A stretch of 41,210 nt of DNA from Phallusia fumigata (lineage: Eukaryota > Chordata > Ascidiacea > Phlebobranchia > Ascidiidae): contig QXVZ01028528.1 in assembly GCA_008931825.1 (NCBI GenBank), forward strand, positions 1 through 41,210, read 5' to 3'. Below the pieces are notes generated by a model. The model saw only the letters and a program-made list of their open reading frames with translations, ran no database searches and was not told the DNA's origin. Numbering within the stretch: the first letter of the stretch is position 1; each line of letters opens with the position of its first letter. The position numbers and the translations under genes were made by a program. Below are positions 1 to 11,096 of the stretch, piece after piece.

Positions 1-230
1 GAACGTAATGACAAATGTTGTAACTAATAACCAGATGTTCATAACCAAACTATGTAGTTCCCATTAGCTGGTACAATACCACAATGTAGGGAGGTCATTC
101 GGTGATTTTCCAATTTTACAAAAAAATTCAGTGGATAGTGTGGCTTTAGATGCAAAAAGTGATTTGACTGATTGAGTCTGTGGTTAATTGAATAAAGCTT
201 GCAGACGAAGGTCCACAGTCAAACTCGTAT
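1..230 (+). repeat. Array flank repeat R1, copy in D unit
   Basis: Segment with GACA(G/A)ATGTTG, CAAAC-ATGT and GATTGGATA(A/G)AGCTT-type blocks that recurs in several units at 7075-7330, 22525-22720, 23770-23990 and 25410-25640. It marks the 3' flank of each duplicated receptor unit, not an independent transposon as far as I can see. Confidence 0.65.
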
Positions 231-654
231 TCACAACAACTTAGGAGAAAAATGAAAGTGTGTTGACAATCACGATTACAAACACGGAATCACAAAATGC
301 ACAACGATTAAATTGGAAACCATCTTGCGGCACTCGAGATGCGACAAAATCAAGTTCTTCTGGTGTTGCATTTGGTTGACAATGCTAACAAAATGAAAAC
401 AGTTGCTTAACTCTGTAATCTTCTTAAAATCTCAAGATCTTGTTATGTAGTAAACGTACTTGAATGTTTTGTGCAAATTTATATGCAGCTGTGACGTGTT
501 TAGTTGCAGAAAAACACACTCTGTTTGAATTTACGTGTACAGTACAAAACCCGAAGTAGAAAACAGTATTAGGCATCAAATTAATGCAATATGGGGAAAC
601 ATACATTTTTTGTATTTGTTATGAAATTATTGTACATGTAAAATGGCACTTTAT

Positions 655-930
655 GTAATTATTTCGTATGCGGAGTTTGGATTTGTTGCTTCGAAGTTTT
701 CGTATTCATGTTCATCTGTATGTTTGCTGGCGGAAGGTCCTGTAAAAAATGGTTTCTGAACTTTCTGTCTTATGTCAACTGCAAACGTTTCCCAACCTGC
801 TGGTCTTTGATGTTGTGTCTGTGCGTGTGTCACTTCTTTTTCAGTAGGTTTACTTTTCGTTTTCCTGCGAGAAACGAAAGACCGATTGACGCTTTGACTG
901 TGGTATCCAACTTGTCAAGCTTTTTTGATT
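655..930 (+). repeat. Array flank repeat R2, copy in D unit
   Basis: Segment with TTCATCTGTATGTTTGCTGG, GGAAGGTCCTGTA and CCTGCTGGTCTTTGATG. It recurs at about 24440-24700, 28005-28300, 30060-30245 and 35550-35800, each time below a TM exon. No coding potential shared between the copies. Confidence 0.65.
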
Positions 931-1398
931 CGGCCAACATTTAAACATTACTTTTGCTTAAGCGATTAATAATGTTTGGCTAATGGATACTACATGCATT
1001 GTCCGACCGAAGTTTTTAATTTCATTTTTACACGATTTTTGTTTTCCAAAAAAATCCTATCTCAATCATTTGAAAGACCTGTTTAAAAGATTTACCTTAA
1101 TTGATAAGGATGCAAAACATAACGAAAGAATATTAATCTCTTAGAGTCTGTTTTTCGGCGACATTTTCACTTTTTACAGAAAACTTGTTGTTATTTAGAC
1201 AGATTTTAATACTTTCGTTTCCCATTTTCTTTTGGTTTAGAAAAAAGTAACAAAAAAAAACGTTTGATCGCCAACTTACGGTAAGAAAACGGGAAAATTT
1301 TGTCAAACACGGGCAATCGGTAATTCCATTACCCGTTTCTATGTATTTTCGAAGGAAGGTCAAAAATTTGCAGACGATCAAATTAGATTCGGACAAAC

Positions 1399-1504
1399 CT
1401 GTCTCTTCTTCGAACAAACATCACCAATCCAACAATGGCAAGCACCAGAAGCAATAATCCAATTATCAGACCAGCAATCATTCCAGAACTTATTAACGTG
1501 TTTG
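1399..1504 (-). CDS. Gene D transmembrane exon
   Basis: A 106-base exon, two codons shorter than in A, B and C, phase 1 to 2. Hydrophobic run with RRRD stop-transfer and donor GTTTGT, as in fragment E (28551-28653). D and E form one TM subgroup, A and B another. Confidence 0.82.
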
Positions 1505-4500
1505 CTAAACAACAAAATACAGAAAAGATTAAAACAAAATCTGCAAAAAATACGCAATACAACAGTTAAATGCAACTTTCAACCTCCTGTTGAACTGTTA
1601 CTCAACTACCTGTTACTGAAAGGGTGATATTGCTATAAATACTAGAATCAAGTCATGAGTCATGTTGACAGAACTCTGTTTACTGTCAAAAAGTTGGTAG
1701 AATCAAAATGTGAAATACCACACGCACGTGCCATTTCTCCTTACCTGGGGCATAGCAACTCGATGGGGGATTTCCATAAGTTCTTACCGATATTGACGTT
1801 GACACGCTGAATTTTATGCAGCCGTTAAGCATTGCAGTGATCTGTGAAAATTAACATTCAATATAAATGATACATTTGAAATATTGAGTTTTAGTTTTAT
1901 TTAGAAAATTGTTATTCTCTGACCCTTGAATAATAAGTTAATGTTGTTACCCTACAAGTCCGCTTTCCTAGCTGGTTTTTGAACCAAGTTTAGCATTTTT
2001 GCTTTGCATAGAAGTTTTTTGTTTATCGTTTAAAGCACTTGCTTGATAAATTCCTAATGCAAAACACAAGCGTTGGAGTTAGGACAAATTGCCCAACTCA
2101 TAACCGTGGGAGGTTTGTGCGGTTGGACAAATTATAGGTTCTCTGCCATTTTTAAATCATTTACCTTGATCTTGTAATCGGCTGCAAAACTTAGGTTTCT
2201 GATGGTTGTCGAAAGATCTGCATACAGCGCGTAAGTTCTTTGATTCAGTTCCAAAACATGAATTTCAACCTAAATACATTCGGCAACAAGTAAAAAAAAC
2301 CTATATTCCAAATGAAGTATGACGTGTAAAATTGTTACCTGTGCATATATATTTCTGTTGTCGATAATTTGATCAAGTCCATTCCATCTTACCAACACAG
2401 TTGAGGCGTTGCACTGGAATGTCTCTACGGTAGCAATGACTAAAAAGTGAGACACGACGTGAAATACAAACACAGCATGCAGGTCCTTAGAGCAAACCGC
2501 GTCTGGCACGCCCAAGCAAACAACAAAATCATATCTTATCTTTTGATATGTTGGGTTTAGGGCGCTGAAAATTTGCACAGAACTTGAATAGAGCTACCCG
2601 ACTTTGAAAAGGGCCTGTCATAGGGATGAGCTGTTAATATTCAAATGTTGTTTATACTGATATTGATCGTAGTGCACCTGCTTTCAACTTTGTCATCCCC
2701 ATTTGGTACCCTAAAAGTCGGTGGTTTTGCATGAAACTTGCAGGGATTATTAAAACGGGTATTGAATTTGTTCAGTACATAACTTGTTTTAAAATGATTA
2801 AATGCCCATAAAGTAATATGCGATTTAAAGGCATGACCGTCGAAATATAATGTCGAAAATAAGTACAATCCATTTTCGTTTCAAAAACGTATTAAAAAGG
2901 AGTTCAGAGGCGATGAAACACACACAAAAGTAAATATCCACCCTTCTTCATGATCAAAATCAAACAACAATATTCACTCTAAGCACAATGATATCTCAAT
3001 GAAGTTTTTAAGTCATCCGGCAGTCTTTCATTAGACCCACATTTTCGAAAATGACTGCTATAAGTGCACTCGCCACTTTTAAACGTCAATCGAGCCACTG
3101 CCATGCCTTATTTCTACAGCGCATGCCGTTTTCAAAAAGCCCAAATTCGTCATTCTGCCATAGGGGGATCACCTGTTTATATTCACTTAATATATCATAA
3201 CTCGCGCGTATTGCCGCCGCCGAGCATGCCAGCAAACAATCGTGCGCGACCAGCCCAAAACAAAATTACCGTTTTACATTTTGTGCCAAAAATAGGGTAT
3301 TTTCACCCAAAATTCAGGGCTGTTCGCAAAATTCTTTTACATTTTTAGATTTGGATAGCTTCACTTAAGTTTTATGCAAATTTTCAGCGCCCTAAGCCGA
3401 ATATATCAAAAGATATGGTATGATTTTGTTGTTTGCTGGGGTGTGCCAGATGCGGTTTGCTCTAGGGACGCAGGTTGAGGTGCATTACAACAGAAAGATA
3501 TTAATAGAAACACTGTGAAACGCCTTATGCATTATCAAAAACTCACGTTTTACTTGGCAAGCATAGTAAGCCGGTTCCCCACTGCAGTTCATGCTTGACT
3601 GCCCCCATCCGATCCCATAATGCAACGCTCCCTGGTGACAAGTTGTGACGTTGGAAACGGAGAAGTTTGCCGGAGATCCGTCGCCCCAATACCAACCATG
3701 CAACGACGTGTTATAACGAGCTCCCACAAATACGGTAATATCTAAAAATAGGCATTATTGATACGTGCGACAGATGTTGCTCTTTTACTGTGATAGAAAA
3801 ACCAGACGCTCACTTGGTGCCAGGAACAATCCGCTGTAGCGAACAAAGTGTTGATATGTCTCATTAATATTTCGCAACTTATACGAACCAATAGCAGGAG
3901 GCGCATAATCACTGAAATAATTGTATATATCTTTTTGTCCTTTTGTGGTGTTGTTGTGGGAAAACAAGGTAAACTGTAAATACCATCCTGTAAACAATGA
4001 TTTAGTTAAAGTTGCACACTTCTACTCTTGATAAAGTTGCTAAAAATTTTTTTTGAGTAATTGGTAGTGAGTAAGCCTACAGAAGATATCCTTAACTTAC
4101 GAAACCCAACTGTCACCGTTCGGTAGTTTTGCATTGCGATATCAATTTGCTGTTAAGTAGGTAATTATTCTGCGAAATATTATTAATCGTTTTAGCCACA
4201 AAACTGATTAAGTAATTTGAAAGTAAGTGCAAAGCAAAATAATGAGCACAAACCATTTGGTGCGCCGTTTATTATAAATTCACAATTTCTTCCAATAGTC
4301 ACACCCCACTTGTACTTGTCAGAACCTTTCCAACAATCGCAGAAGAAAATTGGTTGACTCGTGTTATCAGAATTGCTGCAGTGTGTAAATAAAGTAGGAA
4401 ACAACAGTTTCTTTAATTTAAGATTGCAAAGTTTTCTTGCTGCAAAATTTCATAGGGCTTTACCTCTTGTACAAGTCGAAATACCACAGATGTCCGAGTT

Positions 4501-5290
4501 GTTTTGTGCTCTTCCAGAAATCAATTTCAGTGGAATTGTATGAGTATCTATATCGTTCATATCTGATGGGGTCATAAAAAACATAAACCCGCTGCAAATC
4601 TGAAAAATTCAAGACATTTTAAAAATAGGAAATTTTGGTCGACTGTAATGAAAGTATGGATTTATTTCCCGAAAGTAAAATTTATACAATGTGTATTTTT
4701 TCCATTTTAATTTTCTATGCTGGGAGATTTATAAAGAAAAATTCTAATAGCCGCGCTCTTGTATCAAACCGAACCTGTTGTGTATTTCTCTGTCATGAGT
4801 TGTGTCAGAGTTGTGTTGATCTGTGGGTCATCAGTCATGGCAAGATTTCCACCCAGCAAGGAACATTTCTCCTGTGCAGTGTTCGCATCCACAAGATCGT
4901 CAGATAATATCAACACACTGTCCTTCGATGCTTCCAAGGTCCTGTAGCAACCTGAAAATGATTGATTTGTTTGTTGTTGTCGTATTGTCCACAGTGTTGA
5001 CGTAACCGTATTGCAATATTGTGTTTCTGTTAGCCAGCCACGATTAAATCGATAACAATTTAGCCCTTTTTGGTTTGATGGTTTTGGTTACGTCGTAGAC
5101 TTTGAAACCCTAAAATCAAACACCAAATGTGCTAAGAAACAACCGCCAAGGGCAGAAAGTATATAAACTGGTTCATAGTTTTTTTAAATTAATGAAACAA
5201 ATTAAAAATTTTGCCCTTACTATTGGTTTGTCCTTTCGAATATTGAATCAACAGAAAAATCAAAATCGTGCTGAAGCAACGACCAGTCAT
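1399..5290 (-). CDS. Gene D: CTLD-FN3-TM receptor, single FN3, no phosphatase exons seen
   Basis: Exons: 5221-5290 (signal, [20 protein letters not shown]), 4775-4951, 4464-4599, 4254-4375, 3814-3987, 3547-3741 (CTLD), 2339-2439, 2165-2269, 1745-1841 (FN3), 1399-1504 (TM, GLIIGLLLLVLAIVGLVMFV then RRRD). All phases agree; total to the TM end is 1283 bases, about 427 residues. The second FN3 block is absent, and FN3-1 joins TM in frame. CTLD landmarks: [41 protein letters not shown]. The downstream flank (1-1398) matches the flank of fragment E, which has no PTP exons, so a phosphatase further left is unlikely but not excluded. Reading through the TM donor gives RFVRI and a stop. An inverted-repeat element sits in the intron between CTLD and FN3. 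Confidence 0.82.
2483..3469. mobile_element. Inverted-repeat DNA element (non-autonomous) in gene D intron
   Basis: The ends are inverted copies of each other over about 105-130 bases: 2483-2583 against 3365-3469, with outer edge GTCCTTAGAGC on one side and GTCCCTAGAGC on the other. The same 4 bases, gcag, flank both ends (2479-2482 and 3470-3473), a likely target duplication. The interior of about 750 bases codes for no transposase. It lies in the intron between the CTLD and FN3 exons of gene D. Superfamily not assigned. Confidence 0.75.
3547..4951 (-). CDS. Gene D CTLD exons
   Basis: Five exons of 177, 136, 122, 174 and 195 bases, identical in size to gene A. First exon [20 protein letters not shown]; last exon [17 protein letters not shown] to YYACQ. 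Closer to A than to C in the middle exons. Confidence 0.82.
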
Positions 5291-5489
5291 TACAGTTTAG
5301 AATAAGGGGAAATACCAAATCAATTGATGTTTTTTATGTTACTCCTCCTTTATGCTAAAGAACAAATCAAAGCTGTCAAAAGAAAAGTAAAATCGTGCTC
5401 AAAGTTTGGGTGAATTTCGTTGATCTCCTATAACAATGCCTTTAAAATATGGAGCTAAATCTTTCGAATTATTTGCTGATATGAACGGA

Positions 5490-5970
5490 TTTTTTGGCAA
5501 CATGGCAAATAACATTTCATTGCTATACACTGGTACATTGCTTAGTTGCCGAACAACGAGAAACGTAGTTTCAGCGTACAAAGTATTGTAATTGCTGCAA
5601 GTGAACTAGATCGCAATTTATCATTAGCATTTATCTTACTGAGTGCTGTATACAAATACGCTCGACTGTAGTGTACCTATTAAAGCCTGTTATAGCGCAA
5701 ATTGTCTAAAGTTAGTTGTTTTAGCTGTTTGAAGTGAATAAACTTGCAACGATAATACTTTCTTTTAATCTAGGAAGTCTTATAACTTTAAAATCTTACA
5801 GTCTTACACAGGTCAACCTATACATTGTGCATCTGCCTCCTTGCCGATTTCCTGAATAACAAAACCCTGGTGTTTCGCTACTGACGATCGTTTACAAAGC
5901 AATTAAGCCTACTGTTGTATAACTGACATGGGTAGATTGACCGCTGCGTGAAAAACACATAAACCCCATA
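5490..5970 (-). promoter_or_regulatory. Conserved upstream block of gene D
   Basis: Shares ACATTGCTTAGTTGCCGAAC with the C and B blocks and GAATAAACTTG with the A block. The following part, 5970-6030, matches 23040-23100 (CCATAGCCACGGATTTGTTA). Confidence 0.38.
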
Positions 5971-6030
5971 GCCACGGATTTGTTATAAGCAGGTTTATTG
6001 ACCTCTTAGGGTTGGGCAATAAACTATTAT

Positions 6031-6714
6031 TTCAAAGGTTTTTTTAAAGCGAGAACATTTTTTTGCGATAGCTCGCAATTTTCTAGCTCCTGAAGTAAGT
6101 CTTATTACACCATGTTTTTTAAAGCTGCATATTAGACCTTATTACCGAAATAGAATCCGTGAGCCACTTTGTGTGCTGAATACATTCGACTCTCCGAAAT
6201 TTTATCTTTGCCGGTCTAAGGTAATTGATCGTTTTATCGCACTTCGATCATAACGAGTCTAGAAAGATTTTCCTTTTCATAAATAAGAGCCGCAAGGGAT
6301 CAACAGGAACAAACTTTGTAAATTCAAAAATTAATAAAAATCCTTCTTCCTATTCACTGCGCTCTTCAAAAATTACTAAAACCATTCAGCGCACAAGAAC
6401 AAAATTGAAAAAACCCCGGGGTTGAGACCTTTCTGCCACAGTCTGTCCTTCCTCCAAAACCCACCTCTGATGTTGATATATGTGTCGTTATGACATAGAA
6501 CCATTTGTTCTAGATATGATCAAATGTGAAAAAACTGGTTGTTGACCTATTGCTTTAGTAAACATTTTGAAGACATGCAGCAGTGATCTAGGATTAAATT
6601 TTGACATTCTAAACTATTTTATTTAACGGTTTAGCTTCTATGCGCGAGCAACTCGATCGGCTTAGTTCTGTTTTATCAACCACCTGTTATATAGAAGCGA
6701 AACTAAAACGAAGA
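6031..6714. other. Non-coding, array-derived sequence
   Basis: Holds a decayed relative of the 7624-7720 segment (about 6450-6560, also at 23180-23300) and a stretch matching 23290-23440. No gene seen. Confidence 0.45.
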
Positions 6715-6812
6715 ACAACGACAGGTTATGAACGCTACGGATGGTTGACCTAACGATTGATGATTAGAAACTTCTGCTTATGAAGCTTGGCCCTTGCCTA
6801 ACCTGCAAAGTA
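6715..6812 (-). pseudogene. Relic juxtamembrane exon
   Basis: Aligns with the gene C juxtamembrane exon (16718-16785), including the TTTGCAG acceptor, but meets TAA after about eight codons and shares its flanks. Remains of a TM-juxtamembrane unit between genes C and D. Confidence 0.65.
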
Positions 6813-7074
6813 TAGGGGAACTACTGTGTATTTTATTTGAAATTTCATGCGACGGCGCAAGTTCCGCTTTTGGTTCAGTTGCGAAACATATAAAACGAGA
6901 GGGTACCTTCATCAATGCCGCCAGGAAAATGTAAACAAGATTTGCCATTTTTCAACACAGCGGTCGAAGTTTACGTTATAGCATAGAAACTAACCCATAA
7001 AAATATTCTGCGGTATTTGTATTTTACTGAGGTTTACTCAACAAAGATTGAAAATGAATTGCGAAATTGGGACA

Positions 7075-7330
7075 TCATGACAGATGTTGCAACTGGTAAC
7101 ACGCAAATGGTCACAGCCAAACAATGTGATTCCCAATAACTAGTACCGTATACAACGTAAGGTGGACATATCCTATGATTTTCCATTTTTCCATCTAAAC
7201 TAATATATAATAATATAATAAACCTATATATAATAATTCAATGATAACTGATTGACTTTAAGGATGATTGGATAGAGCTTGCAGACAACTTCCAATAAAC
7301 CTCAACAGCTAACCTTTTTTCTGTAAGCAC
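7075..7330 (+). repeat. Array flank repeat R1
   Basis: Copy of the segment at 1-230, next to the relic juxtamembrane exon at 6715-6812. Contains an AT-rich run (about 7200-7240). Confidence 0.6.
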
Positions 7331-7623
7331 CAAATCAGATAAATTTAGGGTCTTGAAAATCACAATTACAATTTCTACGCAGCAAACTAACTCACCAGCC
7401 TCCAGTCACATCGAGCATGCTCCTGACTAACTCTGGTTTACTTCCGCATATTTTCGTCTACTGCTAATCGTTTGAAACATTTTTGGCGCGTTTGAGTTTC
7501 TTGTCTCTTTTTGGCCAAACTGAAACCACTACTTAGGATTCAGAAAGCTACAGTTTAGCGAACAGTTAGGGAATTGACAGATAAACCTATAGGCGCTACA
7601 AAGCTATCTTATTCTATACTTAC

Positions 7624-8084
7624 GCTGAAATCCTAACTCAATGTCGATGTGTGTGTCTTTACCATCTGCCACTACAACAAGAAACCATTGTTCCATTCTC
7701 ATCATATTTTGCACTGTATTTATGCTTAACCTGTCAAAATGATTGTACTTGCCGGTTAAAGGTAATAAAGTGGTGTCAACAGAACAGTACATGGAATAGT
7801 TACAACCTGACATGGGGAATGCGGTGGAATGTGTCATCTAAATGTCGCGAACGCTATATCTNTTGTCGGTTAAAGGTAATAAAGTGGTGTCAGCAGAACA
7901 GTACATGGAATAGTTACAACCTGATACGGGGAATGCGGTGGAATGTGTCATCTAAATGTCGCCAACGCTATATCTAAGAACCGTAGGCGACTACAGGACA
8001 CACCACAGTGTGTATTGGTGTGGTACAGTCTTCAAATAAACCTGGCTTATTAAAGGTTCCCGATAAAGTAAGTCTAAAACCAAG
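7624..8084 (-). CDS. Two exon-like segments of an unrecognised protein
   Basis: Segment 8042-8084 (43 bases, acceptor TTTGCAG) reads LGFRLTLSGTFNKP. Segment 7624-7806 (183 bases, 61 codons, acceptor TCAG, donor GTAAGT) carries CNYSMYCSVD, then MEQWFLVVVADGKDTHIDIE and LGFQ. The phases (1 out, 1 in, 1 out) agree. A second copy of part of the larger segment lies across the n at 7862. Decayed relatives occur at about 6450-6560 and 23180-23300, each some 200-300 bases below a decayed juxtamembrane exon. I do not recognise the family. It could be part of an older downstream gene in the array, or a chance open frame in a repeated segment. Confidence 0.35.
7751..7977. repeat. Contig-end overlap around n at 7862
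   Basis: About 110 bases repeated on each side of the n (7751-7861 and 7863-7975) with a few differences. Confidence 0.82.
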
Positions 8085-8713
8085 CTGCAAATGAGTGGGC
8101 AAACAATCACCGTGTATAACTTAGTTGAATAAACGGAGTCTGTCTGTTCTTTTAGTTGCTGCCTATACAGAGTCTTGCACCCGCTATAAGAGTCATGGCA
8201 CGTTTTAGCACCCTCAGAAATTCACTAGATACGAATTTATCGCTGTTTTCTGTTAATGTGACGTTATCGGTAGTCATTAACAGAAAGTAACCTTGATTCC
8301 AGGTATACATGAGTTTGTAATTTTAGTAAAAATTTATAATAATGATACACAAGTTCAGTGCATTTGTGTATGTACAAGATCGGAAAAGAGAGAAAAAACA
8401 ACGATTAGATGGTCAAAATCATGGTTGGGTAATGTATGTTCATTTTCAATTACACGAAAATCAACAAACAATACGTTTAAAAAACGAAAAGCCTTTAGAA
8501 AAACCGTTGGGCGTCTTATCACTTTACATAAAATGAATACGTTTAATAAAATAAACACGCAACTGAAAATGTTCTACTATTGCGACAATTGATTTCGAAC
8601 GCGAATAATCGAATGACGCGTAAATGAAAAACTGCAGAAGAGCACGCGCGCAAAACGAAAAAGGCAACAGACACGCTTCGCTTGTTTCACGTGCACACAA
8701 TCACGTGACAAGC

Positions 8714-8948
8714 GACGCGGAGACGCCACACCAAAATGCCTGACATGAGTTGAGTTGAGTTGAGTTGAGTCTATTTCGCTCGTTGAAAAAAATAACAACG
8801 ACACAATAGCACTCAATCAATCACCAGGGTGGAAATAGCTGCGCAACGTTGAGACGTTATAAGGCGCGAAAAAAATGGAGGAGGGCACAATTGGTGGATC
8901 AAGACATATTTAAACGACGCGGAGGCGCCACACCAAAATTCCTGACAT
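8714..8948. repeat. 33-base direct repeat pair
   Basis: 8714-8746 and 8916-8948 share GACGCGGAG-CGCCACACCAA and CCTGACAT with two mismatches, about 200 bases apart. Probably part of a short interspersed element, not identified. Confidence 0.7.
8746..8770 (+). repeat. TGAGT pentanucleotide microsatellite
   Basis: Five perfect copies of TGAGT, directly after the first copy of a 33-base direct repeat. Confidence 0.9.
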
Positions 8949-9161
8949 AATTAGGCGGCAAACGTTTCGGCAATAAATAACACACACAAATAATATGCCA
9001 GTATAGGTCATGAAAATGTTAGAGCCCGAATCACGATTTAGGCTTGTAAAAATTTAAGCTTTCCCACATTTGTCACATATAGTGTAGTTTCGAAAAATTT
9101 ACCCCATTCCGGGTGGTTTAGTTTTTAACGCCTGGTAATTTCAACTTGGTTGTTGCGCAGT

Positions 9162-11096
9162 TTACTTGTAGTTAGAATAAGTGTCAAAATCTGACAAATA
9201 TTGCATCACGACCGAGTAGCAATATTTGTAGAGCTCCTGTGACAAAACAAACAGTAAATTAATCATTTGCTGCACACTTTGTCAAGTATTCATTAAATCA
9301 AACCCTAATATAATCCTTCATTTGCTGAGGACACTTAAAATTACGCAGCCTCTCATTAAAGTTTTGTGCTTTACAATACACCTACACCTAAATACGTTTA
9401 AAGACCTACACGTTGCAACTAATGTTTTGTTTTGCCACAAGTTGCGTAAAACGTTACCTTATCGTTGACCATATTCGGCCTCATATCTCTCAGGTCTTTC
9501 ACTGTTCGGAATACATCCACCCGCTTTTGTGCCTTCAAACGTTCGAGAATGTTCACCAGAGCAATAAAGGTTCCAGTTCTATGAGATCCGTTACTGAAAT
9601 ATATCAAAGTGTTTGATTTGAACATGCTTAGAAATCATTTAACTTTAGCCAAGATGTTGCGTGTTCTCAACAAAAAAATCTGCAAAATGACGTTCTAAAT
9701 GAACTATTTTGGCTCGATTTACTGTTGAAAATCGACTTGGCTATAAGGCTATAGTGGAATGTAAGCAGCGATATAACAGGTTTGCACAACAGATCTTCTT
9801 TTGTGTTTACCTGCAGCCAACCAACACACACTTGCACTTCTGTTGAGCCTTTAGTCGCTGCGTTTCCTCAATAAGCGTAACGAAATCCATTTCTTCCGGA
9901 GGTCGTTCGACGTCACTCCATCCTTTGACTTGCACGATAATTAATTGCCGCCCAGTCTAAAAAGCAGCAACGACTTTGATCCATGGAATGTTATGGATTA
10001 AAAAATACATGCTGCAAAGCACCGGTTGTCTCACAGGTTATGCCGAAATTTAACTGAATTTAAAATTGTTTTAATTTTCTCCAACCCATTCACGCTTTAC
10101 GTGTCTTTTGTTACAACGGCCAAATTTCACATCTTTTAAATTTTTGTTCAGGCGATATTTTTTCAACGACAAATATTTAAGACTTGTCAGATCTGTTCAT
10201 CTAACGCCAACACTTTTATTGTAAAGTTGTGAACTTACAAATGCGTTGGTTGAGGACGAGATGTTGACGGTTATCACACTGTGGATCTTCCTTTCATTCA
10301 CATTAAGTACACAAAGCGAAATGTCTTCATATTGCAAAGCAGCATTGATCGGAACCTAAAAAAGCAGTTAATGTTTCAAATAAAAAATACTCCTGGTCTA
10401 TAACAGCAATTAAGTTTCGAATAAGCTCACTTGTATACTGTGATCCAAATCAACAACAAGTGATGCTTCTTTATCCACGACCATCTTCCAAAAGTTTTCT
10501 TCTTCTCCTGGTGCAGGATTTCTCGCGGCGATAAAGAATTCCGAAGAGCCATGTTCCTGTGTTGCAAGAGAACGAACATAAAATTGGACTTGGTCGAGTT
10601 TAACTCAAAAATTGTATCAAGCCAAGTAAAAGTTTGCAAAGGAAACCACAGCAATTTACAGCAATCGCCATTTACAACAAACATTGACCAAACCCCAGTC
10701 AGTGCGAGGTCGTGAGTTTAAATCTCATCGTTGTTCATTGCATTCACCTCAAAGGGTCTGGTTTGCTACTGAGACTCAAACAAATTAAAACTTGTTTCTT
10801 ACAAACAAATTAAGAAATTTTTATGACCCTGGAAAATAGGCGTCACAACATGAAAAACATTGATGCCACCTGAATGTATGAAGCATCCAACTGCTGAATG
10901 GTCCCACTCTCTTTGTCCCAAACTTTAACCGAAGTGTTCTTGTCTGATTAATAATATTAGTCGTGATAAATTGGTTTGTCGGACACTTTTACAAACCCAT
11001 GTCTCACATGTTCTCAATTGTGGATGGTTTTCCTGCCATTCTTCGCCAAATCGCCACGCCGACAGTGTTTCGAATTCTTTATCTTGCATTTTGTTA
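9162..11096 (-). CDS. Gene C PTP domain D2, pseudophosphatase-like
   Basis: Seven exons: 11008-11096, 10870-10943, 10431-10556, 10239-10355, 9811-9956, 9458-9593, 9162-9236. It begins with [13 protein letters not shown] and keeps the fold landmarks ([28 protein letters not shown]). The WPD loop reads GWSDVERPP and the P-loop reads [15 protein letters not shown]. The general-acid Asp, the Cys and the P-loop Arg are kept, but the Pro of WPD and the His before the Cys are lost. Receptor phosphatase D2 domains are often regulatory and weakly active, and this fits. The last exon ends in YSDFD-like sequence ([17 protein letters not shown], then TAA at 9162-9164). Confidence 0.9.

Larger units (their letters stand above)
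8311..9161. other. Intergenic, downstream of gene C stop
   Basis: Besides the direct repeat and microsatellite no gene is seen. The several overlapping open frames around 8290-8820 show no recognisable protein. No clear AATAAA lies just after the gene C stop. Confidence 0.4.

Noticed and set aside
708-944. Open frame of 78 codons on the plus strand.
   Set aside because: It lies in flank repeat R2, and the frame is not kept in the other copies.
3064-3348. Open frame of 94 codons on the plus strand.
   Set aside because: It lies within the inverted-repeat element, has no recognisable domain and no splice context.
8152-8310. Open frame of 52 codons upstream of the 8042-8084 segment.
   Set aside because: Length is within chance for this base composition and its phase does not fit the next segment.
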